The notes under the pieces were generated by a model. The model saw nothing but the letters and a program-made list of their open reading frames with translations. It ran no database searches and was not told where the DNA came from. From assembly GCA_030427805.1 (NCBI GenBank), contig JAUICP010000003.1, positions 1 through 64,000 of the forward strand: DNA of 64,000 bases, in the 5' to 3' direction. The stretch is from Bdellovibrionia bacterium (GTDB taxonomy: Bacteria > Bdellovibrionota > Bdellovibrionia > Bdellovibrionales > JAGQZY01). This document shows, one piece after another, positions 42,101 to 52,500 of the stretch. Made by a program: the position numbers and the translations under genes. Within the stretch, counting starts at the first letter, position 1. Every line of letters starts with the position of its first letter.

Positions 42101-45100
42101 GCATAGGTTGTTAACCCTGTTGTATCGATCTCAGTATAAGGCCCATTGATATCTGTAGACCTCCAAATGGCATAATCTTGAACAAGAGCGACATTCCCCC
42201 AGCTCAAATTAATTTGGGTGGCAGCACCAGTGGCCGTAAATCCGGTAATTGGGGCTTCGCGAATATCGACCACATTCGAGTCGGCCGACTCAAAACTTCC
42301 CCACACGGTTGTGATTTTAAAATAGTTACGATCCTCTAAAACAGGGGCCGCGAGAATGAAATTATTGGTGACGTAAGACACTAAAGTGTAAGGCCCGCCA
42401 GGACTTGTCGCTTGATAGAGATTAAATCCATTGTAATAATCAGGGGCCGTCCAATTGAGTTCGATACGACCATCGGATTCTATTCTACGGATGCTTAGAT
42501 TCGTCGGAGCCACAGGGTCGGCTGCAGCAGTACCACTCCTAATCGCTGTAGGGTAGCCGACAAAAATCTTATCCGTATCAACGTCTATAACGAATGCTTG
42601 AACGTAATAAAAGGCTCCCGACCCATTTGCAGTTGGGTCGCTATAGGAATTCGTTGTCAATCCACCGGCTAATAGAGTGAATGGCCCGTCATGGTTATCT
42701 GATTTATAGAGATCAAACTTTAACGTGTAACCATTGAGATCCGCATGGACTGCCGGATTCGACCAAGAAAGTAAAATTTCGCCATTACCTGGATAAATAT
42801 TAAGGTTTGGCGCTTGGGTCGAATAGAAGCCGACGGTATTAGAGCCAGACGACTCGTTAATTCCCCAAATGGATCGAACACGAAAATATTCAAGATCGTC
42901 ATTTCCATAGCCACAGCGATTGGTCGATGTCGATCCCACTGTTGCTAAGGGGTTATTTGCAGACTTCGTATTTCCGCGCATAAGACGAAAATTATTGTAA
43001 TACTCAGGCGCAGTCCAAGAGAGCTGAATTCCTCGAGCACCAGCACAGGCTTCCATGGAACTATTTACAGTCATAACCAGGTTAGTGGGAGTCCCAGATG
43101 TTACACGAGGCGTAACTGAGGCAATATTGGATTGAATACTTTGGCCTGCTGGGTTTTTAGCAACCACATAGTAATAATAATTCTGACCATTAACTAATCC
43201 CGTATCAAAATAGGTACTATTAGTTTGATCAACTCCTATATCAGTAAAAGGTCCTCCGTACTCAGTCGAACGAAAAACTTTATAGGACATGTTTTGTGGA
43301 AAACCACTCCACGATAGATTGACCGAAGAACTATCTGGATAAGCTACCAGACTCGCCGCCTGAACCGGTGCCGGTGAAGAAATCGTTGTATTGACGGTCG
43401 AAGAGTATTGACTTCGGCCTGTATCATTACTTGCAAAAACTCGATAGAAATAGGTATCACCATCACTCACCGAGTAGTCGCGAAAATTATTGGAAATTAG
43501 ATCCGAAGCGACCACCGAGAATGGGCCCGTTGGGCTTCCTGACCGCTCCACTGAATATCGGGGCAATGGATTCGACGTAGTATCGGGGAACCAATTAAAT
43601 GTAACCGAACCATCTAAGTTAGAAATTATTTGCGGATTACTTGGACTGAGATCAAAGTGAGTAAAGTTGGTTAGAAAGGTACAGGCCGATTTCGTCCCTA
43701 CTTCGTTGACTGAATCTCCGTAAAGAGCGCTAACAGCGTTATCGGATATCTGAACTTCAATCCCAACACCTTCAAAGAGTGCTGGCGAACCACTTGAAAG
43801 TTCGTTCGTACAACCAGAATCATCGTAAATTCCAACACTAACTTTGTTCATAAAATCAGAACTGGCGCTAAAACTTCCCGATATCCGCGTAAGTGGACTA
43901 TAGGAGGGCGAAGCCGGACTCGCACTAAGATAAAGTGGAGCTCCTGGAACTAAATTATTATGAGTATAATTTGTCAAAAAGGTACAACTACTCTGGTTAC
44001 CAGCATCATCATAGGCTTTTGCGTAGAGAGTGGTTTGAGCATTTTGTGCCACATTTATCTGAATTCCCGTCGTGTTGTACTCGGTAGGGGTACCCTCTCC
44101 CAATTTGCTCACACAGGAGAAGCTATCAAAGAATGCCACTCGAGATGGTGGAAGTTGACTGGCAGGATTGTTGAGTACATCCCCTTGAATCATGGGAGTG
44201 GTTGAAGAATTGTTTGGCGAAACTGGAATCGTAGCCGCAAAACTGGGATTATTAGGGACGACTGTATTGTGAATAAATTGAGTGATGAAAGTACAAGCCG
44301 AGTCATTCCCATAAACGTCGGTTCCGATCGCGTAGATATCAATAGTTGAATTGATCGGCACCATAATTCCAATTCCCGTTGAAATATATTGCCCTCGAGT
44401 TCCACTCCCGAGGGCGTTGGTGCACAAATTACTATCGTAGAGAGTTACGTTAGCGAGGGAATTATCCGCAGTTCCGACAATGAATGGGTTATTTGAAGCA
44501 TTCGTTGGCGAAACTGGAAAAGTTGTAAAGAAACCAGGTGCGACAGCGGCTGTGTTAGAATGACTGTAGCTCGCAAGAAAGTTACAACTAGATACATTGC
44601 CTTCGATATCTGAAACAGTGACGTACACAGCCGTATCAGCATTGGCATCAGCTGTAATCATGACTCCAGCGCCCTCAAAATCGGCTATGGGTCCATCTCC
44701 AATAGCCATGGCACAGTTTTCATCTTTAAAAAAGTTAACGTGAACTGTTCGTGGAGCTCCCGTTCCACGAATTAATGGCGTCGTACTCGCATTCGTCGGT
44801 GAAGCCGGTATGGTTTCGAGGAATAAAGGAGCATTTGGTGCGATCGTATTATGGGTGTAATCAAGCATAGCAATACAAGCTGATCCGTTGCCAGCACCAT
44901 CAAATGCCTTTGCGAATATGGAAGTGACTGAGTTTGCTGGAATGCTCGCAGCAATACCCGCACCTTCAAAATCTGATTTTGTTCCCGTTCCGATTTGGTT
45001 GAGACAAAGATTCGAGTCAAAAAAGTAAACATTTTCAGTGTCAGCAGAGCTATTTCCAGAAATTCTCGGCAAAGTAGTAATACGAGTTGGACTCGGCGGA

Positions 45101-46098
45101 TTTGCATTCACAAAAACGGGATCAGATGGTGGAATATTATCGTGAACGTAGTTTGTTAGTAAGGCACATACAGATGGGTTGCCAAATTCATCAATAGCTT
45201 GCGCATAAATCGTCGTCGTCGAATTCGCAGAAACATTTATTTGCAGACCCGCATTTTCAAAATCAACGGGGTCTCCATCGACAAGGAGACTCGTACAACC
45301 AGAGTCGGTATATAGGCCGACATAGGTACTTCCGACCGTGGCACTTCCGCGTATGATTGGATCGAGAGCAAAATTATTAGGAGACGTTTCACTCATCGCG
45401 ATAAAGACCGGAGCTGCAGAGACTTGGTTGGAATGTCGGAATTCCGTCATAAGAGTACAATCTGAATAATTGCCAAAGGCATCCTTAGTTCTGGCGTGAA
45501 TGGGAGTCGTGGCATTTTCGGCCAATTGAACTTGAATCCCTTGACCGGCAAAGGTCTGAGCCGTACCAGAGGCAAGCAGGTTGGTACAGGTATCGTCGTC
45601 GTAAAACTCGATATCACCAGACTCTGGAAAGGTTCTACCGAAAATTCCGGGGGCACTGGTTTCTCTCGATGGCGACTCTGGCGAAATACTACTAAATCGC
45701 GGATTATCGGGTTTGAGTTCAGGGTATGAATACTCGCGCAAGAAAACACAATCTCGACTCTGCAAAGTGCTGACTGAGAGCAAAATAGACTCACTACTCA
45801 CTGGAATCTCAATGGTAGTTCCATTTTCTTTAAAATCTCGAATTAAACTAGAGCCGAGAACACTTCCTGTACAGGTATTATCTGAAAAGAACTGGATCTC
45901 ATCAATATCGACGATGGCAGCCGATTGAATCTGCCCGGTAATCAACAAAGAAACTGTCGTATCGTCATAGTCCGTCACACTGATTGCCGAAATCAATACG
46001 GGGCTCTGAACTGACTTTTCAGCCAACTCCCCTTCTCTACAAGAGACTTGCATGAGAAGTAGTGCAATAAGAAGTATAAATCCACTTCTAATTTTCAA
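39196..46098 (-). CDS. giant lipoprotein with Cys-rich Ig-like and FN3 repeats, 2300 aa
   Basis: The lipobox LLMQVSC is followed by about eight repeats of 80-100 residues, each with a Cys pair and the pattern FFDxxC...GxG...FExAGI...IYAKAxDxxGNxSxCxFLTNYTH. Next come about twelve FN3-like domains (xLSW...YNxYRSTxxGGPY...YFYKV). The C-terminal 300 residues contain lectin-like beta-sandwich segments. This is the architecture of a surface adhesin or a structural filament. The start is TTG with GGAG upstream. It is the third of three giant lipoprotein genes in tandem on the minus strand. Disulfides within repeats are likely. Confidence 0.8.
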   Translation of the reverse strand: MKIRSGFILLIALLLMQVSCREGELAEKSVQSPVLISAISVTDYDDTTVSLLITGQIQSAAIVDIDEIQFFSDNTCTGSVLGSSLIRDFKENGTTIEIPVSSESILLSVSTLQSRDCVFLREYSYPELKPDNPRFSSISPESPSRETSAPGIFGRTFPESGDIEFYDDDTCTNLLASGTAQTFAGQGIQVQLAENATTPIHARTKDAFGNYSDCTLMTEFRHSNQVSAAPVFIAMSETSPNNFALDPIIRGSATVGSTYVGLYTDSGCTSLLVDGDPVDFENAGLQINVSANSTTTIYAQAIDEFGNPSVCALLTNYVHDNIPPSDPVFVNANPPSPTRITTLPRISGNSSADTENVYFFDSNLCLNQIGTGTKSDFEGAGIAASIPANSVTSIFAKAFDGAGNGSACIAMLDYTHNTIAPNAPLFLETIPASPTNASTTPLIRGTGAPRTVHVNFFKDENCAMAIGDGPIADFEGAGVMITADANADTAVYVTVSDIEGNVSSCNFLASYSHSNTAAVAPGFFTTFPVSPTNASNNPFIVGTADNSLANVTLYDSNLCTNALGSGTRGQYISTGIGIMVPINSTIDIYAIGTDVYGNDSACTFITQFIHNTVVPNNPSFAATIPVSPNNSSTTPMIQGDVLNNPASQLPPSRVAFFDSFSCVSKLGEGTPTEYNTTGIQINVAQNAQTTLYAKAYDDAGNQSSCTFLTNYTHNNLVPGAPLYLSASPASPSYSPLTRISGSFSASSDFMNKVSVGIYDDSGCTNELSSGSPALFEGVGIEVQISDNAVSALYGDSVNEVGTKSACTFLTNFTHFDLSPSNPQIISNLDGSVTFNWFPDTTSNPLPRYSVERSGSPTGPFSVVASDLISNNFRDYSVSDGDTYFYRVFASNDTGRSQYSSTVNTTISSPAPVQAASLVAYPDSSSVNLSWSGFPQNMSYKVFRSTEYGGPFTDIGVDQTNSTYFDTGLVNGQNYYYYVVAKNPAGQSIQSNIASVTPRVTSGTPTNLVMTVNSSMEACAGARGIQLSWTAPEYYNNFRLMRGNTKSANNPLATVGSTSTNRCGYGNDDLEYFRVRSIWGINESSGSNTVGFYSTQAPNLNIYPGNGEILLSWSNPAVHADLNGYTLKFDLYKSDNHDGPFTLLAGGLTTNSYSDPTANGSGAFYYVQAFVIDVDTDKIFVGYPTAIRSGTAAADPVAPTNLSIRRIESDGRIELNWTAPDYYNGFNLYQATSPGGPYTLVSYVTNNFILAAPVLEDRNYFKITTVWGSFESADSNVVDIREAPITGFTATGAATQINLSWGNVALVQDYAIWRSTDINGPYTEIDTTGLTTYADTTAASGVGYYYKVQARFADLTRGQMSVGKSGMLTDTTIPSNVSLTVNSTSNMRADWPHVSGATLYKVEVATNVGGPYVLKGSTGVNTFNITGLLPQTEYFVRVIATVALTDYTSTPTSASTFSQPSAPSGIVGDGQIEINWTPLAGAVDYDLYRSTDGINFTPIATDYPSTNYVDMTVVNGSIYFYKFVVDYGVQSLESPSSTGHTPGRNPSTPTDLVAENNNTGTEIILSWASVPSATSYNIYRATSSGAYGAPVRSSSGSHGIVVIGNTTDTTYFFSVKALIGSTESPYSNEVIIVPQLEPTKPDAQYFDASTVQVDWVAIPGAVNYSVYRSLDGFVFDEIASGVGVNTYQDNTVDPNYTYYYKYQGFNASGAEMSMSVASDGVNLSTSPLVPVGFYASATTNSEVNLSWIQTPSIQGYEILRSTTQGGPYSLVASPGPTDTSYDDTSVVAGNRYFYVIRSLSYSGVPSAYSTEQAVDLNGGPTNLAASNSTGGIDLSWDTLAGAVTYNVRRSNVTGGPYGIIANVGTNSYTDSAIEANGNYFYVVEAIFADGSRSQYSNEDSIVRSGYIDLQVPIELTDVKMSSSSLGAISFERSQTSIDTDAYDGVTSYEFEVIATNSDGAARNVHLVNESDVVVGSLLIPSGVGTPTRYRTTFTPTAGYEIYRIQVEQTTNDGDLNVYGAKAYVNQTDATKTRLYFPLSSSDESPNNQDASIGVYSTSSESFEEVPNGGRFLKDTTKLSKIVDFNAWQFEALVATQGTSSGIVALQNSNSGQLVERTETRFYNNTIDLASVPFDEGVDQFTLANNGDLFEPVLRCEIDCSGGSVRLYKAGIWVRLENLSKAQIIHRLNSYRSSVSSSEDYTEERALIDLSQYSNPTTYFRAVVTDDASSDVTVSLLHHSDDSGAAGLSEVAGSPILFNNDSTAVQTSGALTLTSGDRFMTRVNPGAGFINFVSSMIVIEVQ

Positions 46099-46162
46099 TC
46101 CCGTACTCCATCCATTCGTTATAGCAGCTCATTCTTAAGCGACTGTTCTGCAAATTCCCCAG

Positions 46163-49100
46163 TTAATTGCCTAAAAAGATCTTTAACTGGTCATTCGTTC
46201 CATCAACAACTGATAGGTCAACAGCCCCATCATTATTTAAATCTTCAATTTGCACATCCGAAGTATTCACTCCCGTGCTCACTTGGTAGGTCACCGAAAA
46301 ATCACCGACCAGAGAACCCAGCAAAACCGTGGCAAACTGATTCAGGCCGTTTCCAACGATTAAATCTTCTCGACCATCATTATTGAAATCTCCCTTTGAA
46401 ATTCCAGTGGGCGTATCTCCAGCAAAGAAACTGACCGCCGGTGCAAAGGATCCATCACCGTTCCCAAGAATGACGCTAATACTAGCAGCGTTACTATTAC
46501 TGACAGCGATATCTACAGCTGTATCTGCATTCATGTGCCCCGCAATAATACTATTGGGTCCCGACTGAACTGTATAATTGGTTCCACTTTGAAAAGTACC
46601 ATTACCATTTGAAAGGTAGATCCCTATGTTATTATCTGACTGCTGACTGATACCCACATCCACAGAATTATCGCCGTTAAAGTCAGCGGCGATGATATCT
46701 GAAGGTTGTGCACCCGTCCCAGTGTCGGATCGGCCACCAAAGGTTCCATCCCCAAGCCCTGGATAAAAAGAAAATGTATTTGCCCCACCATTGGTGACAA
46801 CCACGTCGATGAGTCCATCATTATTAAAATCATTGGTCGTCATGGCCGTTGGCTGAGAACCAGTCGCATAGACCACAGGTGTATTAAAACCCCCTCCGGC
46901 CAAGGCGATGAATACGCGCATGGCATTGGTTCCGAGCTCAATCACACAGATATCGAGCCATCCATCGCTATTAAGATCAACAGCCTGAGCATCGACCGGG
47001 TTACTCCCCGTAGCTAATGTTGTGTAAGGAATATAAAAGCCGAGATTATTGCCTAAAAACAGACTAACCGAACCGGCGGCGTTGTTCACAACACCTTTGT
47101 CATTAATTCCATCGTTATTAAAATCACCATAAAAGCTACTCGCCGCCCCGGTACCGGTATCGGTCACGAAACCGAGCTTACCACCGGTTTGACTCGGAAT
47201 AACGTGAACTTTATTTTCACCATTCGAAACAGCAAATAGATCTGAATAGGCATCGCCATTAAAATCACCGGAGCTCACATTAATGGGGCCAATCAAAGTG
47301 CTCAGGGCTCCTTGGTCAGTAAATGTTCCGTTATTCAGACCATAGAGTGCAGATACAGTTCCGTCTCCAATATTGGTCACAAATGCATCGGCCCAGGTAT
47401 CACCATTGAGATCGGTAACATGAAGGGAGGTTGGACTATTACCCACGCTTGTAAAAATTCCCAGATTAAAAGTACCATCTTGATTATTTAAGTAAACGGC
47501 AAGGTTGTTATCGACATTACTCACAACAGCAACATCGACGTAGTTATCTGAATTGAAATCTCCGACGTCGAGTCCTGCCGGTGCAACTCCAGTACTATAT
47601 TTAACTTGAGCGGCAAAGCCACCAACACCATCGTTGAGATAAATACTGAACGAATCTTCACCGGCGTTGAGCGCTACAATATCATCACCGTTAACTCCAT
47701 CAAAGTCACCCACGGCAACACGACTTGGAGAAACGCCTGCATTGAGAATAATCGGTGCATTAAAGGTACCGTCATTATTACCGGTTCTTACCGCGACAAT
47801 ACTCGTCCCTGCAGAAGGCATAACAAAATCAAGGATCATATCACCATTAAAGTCACCAAGCTTTACGTCAACCGGAAGGTTTTCAAGACCATCTAAGGCC
47901 GTATTCACAGGAGAATCGAATGTTCCGTCACCATTACCCGCTATAAAGGAGTACTCAGACGACCCACTACAAGAAAGAAGAAGATCGAGAAAGGTGTCGT
48001 TATTAAAGTCAGCTCCCGCCATACCCGTCGGACCGTTACAAAGTCCAAGAATTTTAGTTTGGGCTTGAAACAACCCATTACCCTTGCCGCGAAGGACACT
48101 AATAGTGGAGTCACCAGTATTAAGTACCAAGGCATCTTGATAGGTATCGCCATTAACATCGGCAACGACGACGTCATCGGGACTACTACTCACATTGAAT
48201 TTTAAATCAAAATTCCCTGTATTGTTGTTATTAAAAAGAGTTTGAAATTTAGCAATCGTATTACCACTGGCGGCCACATCCGGAAGATTTCCTGTTAATG
48301 GCTTAACTCCAACATTGGCGCGAGCGGATTGATAGAGGTTTTTAACATTCATGGTCGCTAAACCATTGGCATCGGTTTGCTGCAACATTGCATCGAGGAG
48401 CAACACATCACCCGCAGTCTTTTGAAAAAGAACCGAGTAATTGGGAACGGCATTGCCATAGCGATCGGCTACCTTAATAATGAGCGGATCGTCGAGCATA
48501 TTGCCGACAGTTTGGTTTTGATCGTTACCACTATTCATCGGGAACTCAAAATGATCGGGAACGTCCGGAAGAACTTGTACTGAAATTGTTTTTGAAATCC
48601 CCTGACTGTCTTCAACCTGAATTTCATCAGTCACTCCAGATGTGGTACCCGCCGTATAGGTATTGGTACCAGCATCAAAGCTTCCACCTGAATTATTATT
48701 AGTGAACGTCACTGTGTAGTCGTTGGTCCCACCAGAAATTGCAAAACCCTGGTCATTGGCAACAACCACTTGAGGGTTATTGGGAACGACCTGGAGATTT
48801 CTCTTTTGCCAAACAAAGCTGACCGAGGCTTCATTGCCGGCCTGGTCCCTTTGCGTGACCGTAATGTCATAATCGGCATCAGCAAATTTTGCCTGACTGA
48901 TTGAAAACTCAGAGTTCGCACAAACGGTTTCTCCTGTGGCATCGCCACTGAGAATTATAGTGGACCCCGTCTCACAGCTTCCTTGAACGTCAACTGCAGC
49001 CTCACCCGATAGGTAGGGATTAACGAGTGGATTACTGAGAGCCGGTTTAGAAACACTTGTCTTTCTCGTCCACAGTAAGTTCACGGCATCCGACTCTCTA

Positions 49101-49447
49101 CCATCGGTGACTTGAGTGACAAAGAGGTTATAAAGCCCATCGGCAGTCAGCGGTACATCAAAGGCGTAGGTCGAATTTTCGCACGGAACTTTAGCTGACA
49201 CACCAGTCCCCGAGAGTCTGACGCTATAACCCGTAATACAAAATCCTTCGATTTCGATATTCGTACTATTTGAAAAATAAGGTGAAGTGCTTGGCACCGA
49301 GATACTTGGACTCGCAAGATCGGGAGCCAATAAAGAAGGAGCATCCGGCCCTGGCTGGACATTGACTCCATCTTTACAAGATATCAGCGCAAAAACTGAC
49401 AGCAAAAGAAGATATTTTAATGTTTTCGACCCACAAAAACTTTTCAC
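46163..49447 (-). CDS. giant FG-GAP/VCBS-repeat lipoprotein, 1094 aa
   Basis: The lipobox SVFALISC is followed by two or three Ig-like domains (residues 40-400, with Cys pairs). About a dozen FG-GAP/VCBS repeats then run to the end. Each has the form VxVGDFNGDxxxDxVVxNxGxNxVSxYLGNGDGTF, with the DxNxDxxxD calcium-loop residues of an integrin-like beta-propeller. Predicted surface-exposed and Ca2+-stabilised. GTG start, 64 bp upstream of the 2300-residue gene. Probable role in attachment to surfaces or prey (inference). Confidence 0.83.
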   Translation of the reverse strand: MKSFCGSKTLKYLLLLSVFALISCKDGVNVQPGPDAPSLLAPDLASPSISVPSTSPYFSNSTNIEIEGFCITGYSVRLSGTGVSAKVPCENSTYAFDVPLTADGLYNLFVTQVTDGRESDAVNLLWTRKTSVSKPALSNPLVNPYLSGEAAVDVQGSCETGSTIILSGDATGETVCANSEFSISQAKFADADYDITVTQRDQAGNEASVSFVWQKRNLQVVPNNPQVVVANDQGFAISGGTNDYTVTFTNNNSGGSFDAGTNTYTAGTTSGVTDEIQVEDSQGISKTISVQVLPDVPDHFEFPMNSGNDQNQTVGNMLDDPLIIKVADRYGNAVPNYSVLFQKTAGDVLLLDAMLQQTDANGLATMNVKNLYQSARANVGVKPLTGNLPDVAASGNTIAKFQTLFNNNNTGNFDLKFNVSSSPDDVVVADVNGDTYQDALVLNTGDSTISVLRGKGNGLFQAQTKILGLCNGPTGMAGADFNNDTFLDLLLSCSGSSEYSFIAGNGDGTFDSPVNTALDGLENLPVDVKLGDFNGDMILDFVMPSAGTSIVAVRTGNNDGTFNAPIILNAGVSPSRVAVGDFDGVNGDDIVALNAGEDSFSIYLNDGVGGFAAQVKYSTGVAPAGLDVGDFNSDNYVDVAVVSNVDNNLAVYLNNQDGTFNLGIFTSVGNSPTSLHVTDLNGDTWADAFVTNIGDGTVSALYGLNNGTFTDQGALSTLIGPINVSSGDFNGDAYSDLFAVSNGENKVHVIPSQTGGKLGFVTDTGTGAASSFYGDFNNDGINDKGVVNNAAGSVSLFLGNNLGFYIPYTTLATGSNPVDAQAVDLNSDGWLDICVIELGTNAMRVFIALAGGGFNTPVVYATGSQPTAMTTNDFNNDGLIDVVVTNGGANTFSFYPGLGDGTFGGRSDTGTGAQPSDIIAADFNGDNSVDVGISQQSDNNIGIYLSNGNGTFQSGTNYTVQSGPNSIIAGHMNADTAVDIAVSNSNAASISVILGNGDGSFAPAVSFFAGDTPTGISKGDFNNDGREDLIVGNGLNQFATVLLGSLVGDFSVTYQVSTGVNTSDVQIEDLNNDGAVDLSVVDGTNDQLKIFLGN

Positions 49448-49589
49448 AAACGTACCTTAAATCCTAATTTTTCTAAATTTGAAGCAGAACTTTAGTCTCG
49501 CCTCTTTACTCTATTAACTGCGAAAAGCCCTTTACTAAAAAGAGCTCTCCGCGATGATTATTCTTTATTGAGTTCAACTCCCAATTTCA

Positions 49590-52500
49590 TTAATCCTTTT
49601 TCGGAACCCTGATTAACCGGTTCGCTTCAAAATCGGTGACGTAAAGAAATTCATTATCGCCATAAATGTGGCCCCTCAGCCCATTAAATTGTCCTAGGTA
49701 AAATCCAATCCCAACTCGTCCGCCAGTACACCAGCCCGGAGTAGACAGAGTCGCACCAGCACAACCCGTTTCACCACCTGTAGGCGGATAGGTCGCTGAA
49801 ACAGCCCCCTTCCAACCTTCTAGAGTACCCGAAGTTTTATTAATCTTACCGATTCCGAAGGTGTCACCGTCGCGACTGCACGGATAAATACTCATAAAAT
49901 AGATATCCGTGCTATCTGCCCAAACACTGATAGGGTAATCGCAGTATTGCCCACCACTTGCGATATCTGCAGGATCCGTCATCCAAACATTGGTATATTG
50001 ATCAAGTCGAGAACGGGTCGCTCCAGCATAGGATCCGTCGAGATTAATTCGATCGATTCGGGTGTTTCTTGTATGAGCCACATAGAGGTGCACTCCATCA
50101 GAAAAAATCCCAGCTTGACTATAGGACCAGAGCTCAAAGTTAAATCCACCACCACGATCGTTTCTATAGTTAGCGCGCGAAGCGGTACCGCCCATACACC
50201 AACCACTTTGTGAAACGTTGTAGTTTCCGTTAGAACCCCAAGTACAACCCGAAGATGGATTCGAGCCAATTCGGCCAATCCAGCCCTCGTAAGATCCGGT
50301 TACAGCATTGTATTTAGCAATTCGATGGTTTTCAGCATCAACAACATAAAGGCTTCCGCCCGTGTATGTAATACCATTAGGTCTTCTCATACCACCATTG
50401 GCCTGCCCGTATTCACTCATACCACCGAGACACCACCCCGGAGTAAAAGTATCTACAGGAGCACCATTACAACCCGGGTCCCCACCCGTCGGAGATCGAT
50501 TAATTCGACCGATCCAACCACCGTAGGCACCAGTTACTACATCAAATCTCTGAATTCGATGAAGTCCATAATCGGTCACATAAACCCAAGTTCCATCGGT
50601 TGTTAGACCATGGGGCTGATACATAATTCCGTCGGTGAGATCATCAATCATATTGATGTCATTCCAAGTCCAATTCGGATAGAAGTTTGCACCTGTACAC
50701 CAACCAGGACTCGGTCCCATTCCGTTGGCCGAAGTACATCCGGCAACTCCACCCGTCGGCTTTGAAGTCACTCCACCGACCCAACCGACAAGTTCTCCGG
50801 TCTTTTTACTGATTTTTTTAATTCGCGAAGAGGTTCTTTCGGCAACGAAAATATAATCTGCCGTTGTCGTCACACCAATTGGGTTATAGGACGAATCATC
50901 ATCAAAACCGTGATATTCTGCAGCCAATGCTCGATCCGAACTCCACTCTTTTGGACTGATACTCTCTAGACCTAACGAGCCCTCGTAAGCACCCGTCGTT
51001 GAATTAAACTTTCGAATCGATGGTATTTGTCGACTCACGACAAGTATAGAACCGGTCCCGTCATATACGACACCGTGGGCATTAATAAATGAATCTTCAT
51101 CGAGACCCGGCTTGTGAGTACCACCAAGACACCAACCCGGAGTATTGTCATTAGGTGAAAGGCTGTTACAGCCCGATCCACCAGCATCACTCATACCCGC
51201 GTTGTTAGCAACTTTACCCATCCAACCTTCGATCAGGCCGGTCTGGCTAATTTTTAAAATTCGCTCATCATCGGCCACATAAAAGTTTGTCCCATCACTT
51301 GCCATTTGCTGAGGACTCGTCCATGTATAATTTAGGTTACTAAGAAGTCCAAGGTTTGCTCCCGAATCTTTGTCATATTGTATGACCACGCCTCCATATG
51401 CAGCCTCAACTAAATAGAGAGAACTACCTTCCACATGAAGTGAAAACCCATATCTAATACCACCAGCGACTCCACCATAATTTCTCGGATCCACGACGCG
51501 AGACTCTCCCCCCGTACACCATCCAGGGGTCAACTGACCTGCAGCCGTAATACTACATCCAGCCGCTCCGCCTGTCGGAGTCGTTCTTATAAGACCAACC
51601 CAACCAATATAAGCGCCTGTCGCTTTATCAAATTTCTTAATGGCCCCATCTACAGCAACATAAACGTAGGAGTCATCTACAGCGATGCCCCGTGGATTAT
51701 AGAGACGACCATCACCACTCGTACTCGTCGATGGCTGTCTCGCACTACCACCAATACACCACCCGGGCATCTCCGTATCATTAGCAGCCGTCGTACAAGT
51801 TCCTGGCCCACCAGTCCCAGGTCCAGTTGGAGGTGTCGAGCTCGGCGTCCCGATGAAGCCATCAAAGGCTCCCGTATCAGCATTGTAGCGACCGACCGTG
51901 TCCCCTGAAATATTGGTCACAAAAACATAGTTCTCATCAACAGCAATTTCTTGCGGGTCATAGAGTCCACCTAGATGTGGGTTACCCCCTACGGTGCGCC
52001 CCCCTTTACACCACCCGGGAAGTACCTGATAATTATTAGTCGAAATACAAAGGGCACTACTTGGGTTGGCGAGGTTACTTCCGGTTGAACCAATCCCGTT
52101 TTCTTTTCGAAGGCGCCCCATCCACCCTATATATTCATTGAGTTCATAGTCGTATTTAAGGATTTTATCGCCGTCCAAGTCCAATACATATAAGTATTTC
52201 TTATCGGGACTCATAGCAATTCGTCCCCCTGTGTAGATACCGTCATAACGAGCTGCCACTGGCTTAATTCCCGTTCTAAATGGTAGTAACTGGCCAAACT
52301 CATCGTTCTGGGTAGAAGCCGTTCCAAGAAATCCCCAGTCACTAGTCACAGACCAGGCCTGCGTATCGCTGGCAAGATTCCCATCATTATCTATAACTGT
52401 TAAATTTAGACTGGATTCAGGATACTGACCTTTAAAATAAAAGGTCTTTGCACTCTGGCCAGGGTTAAACAAGAAGCTTGTAATCTGATTCGAACATTCA

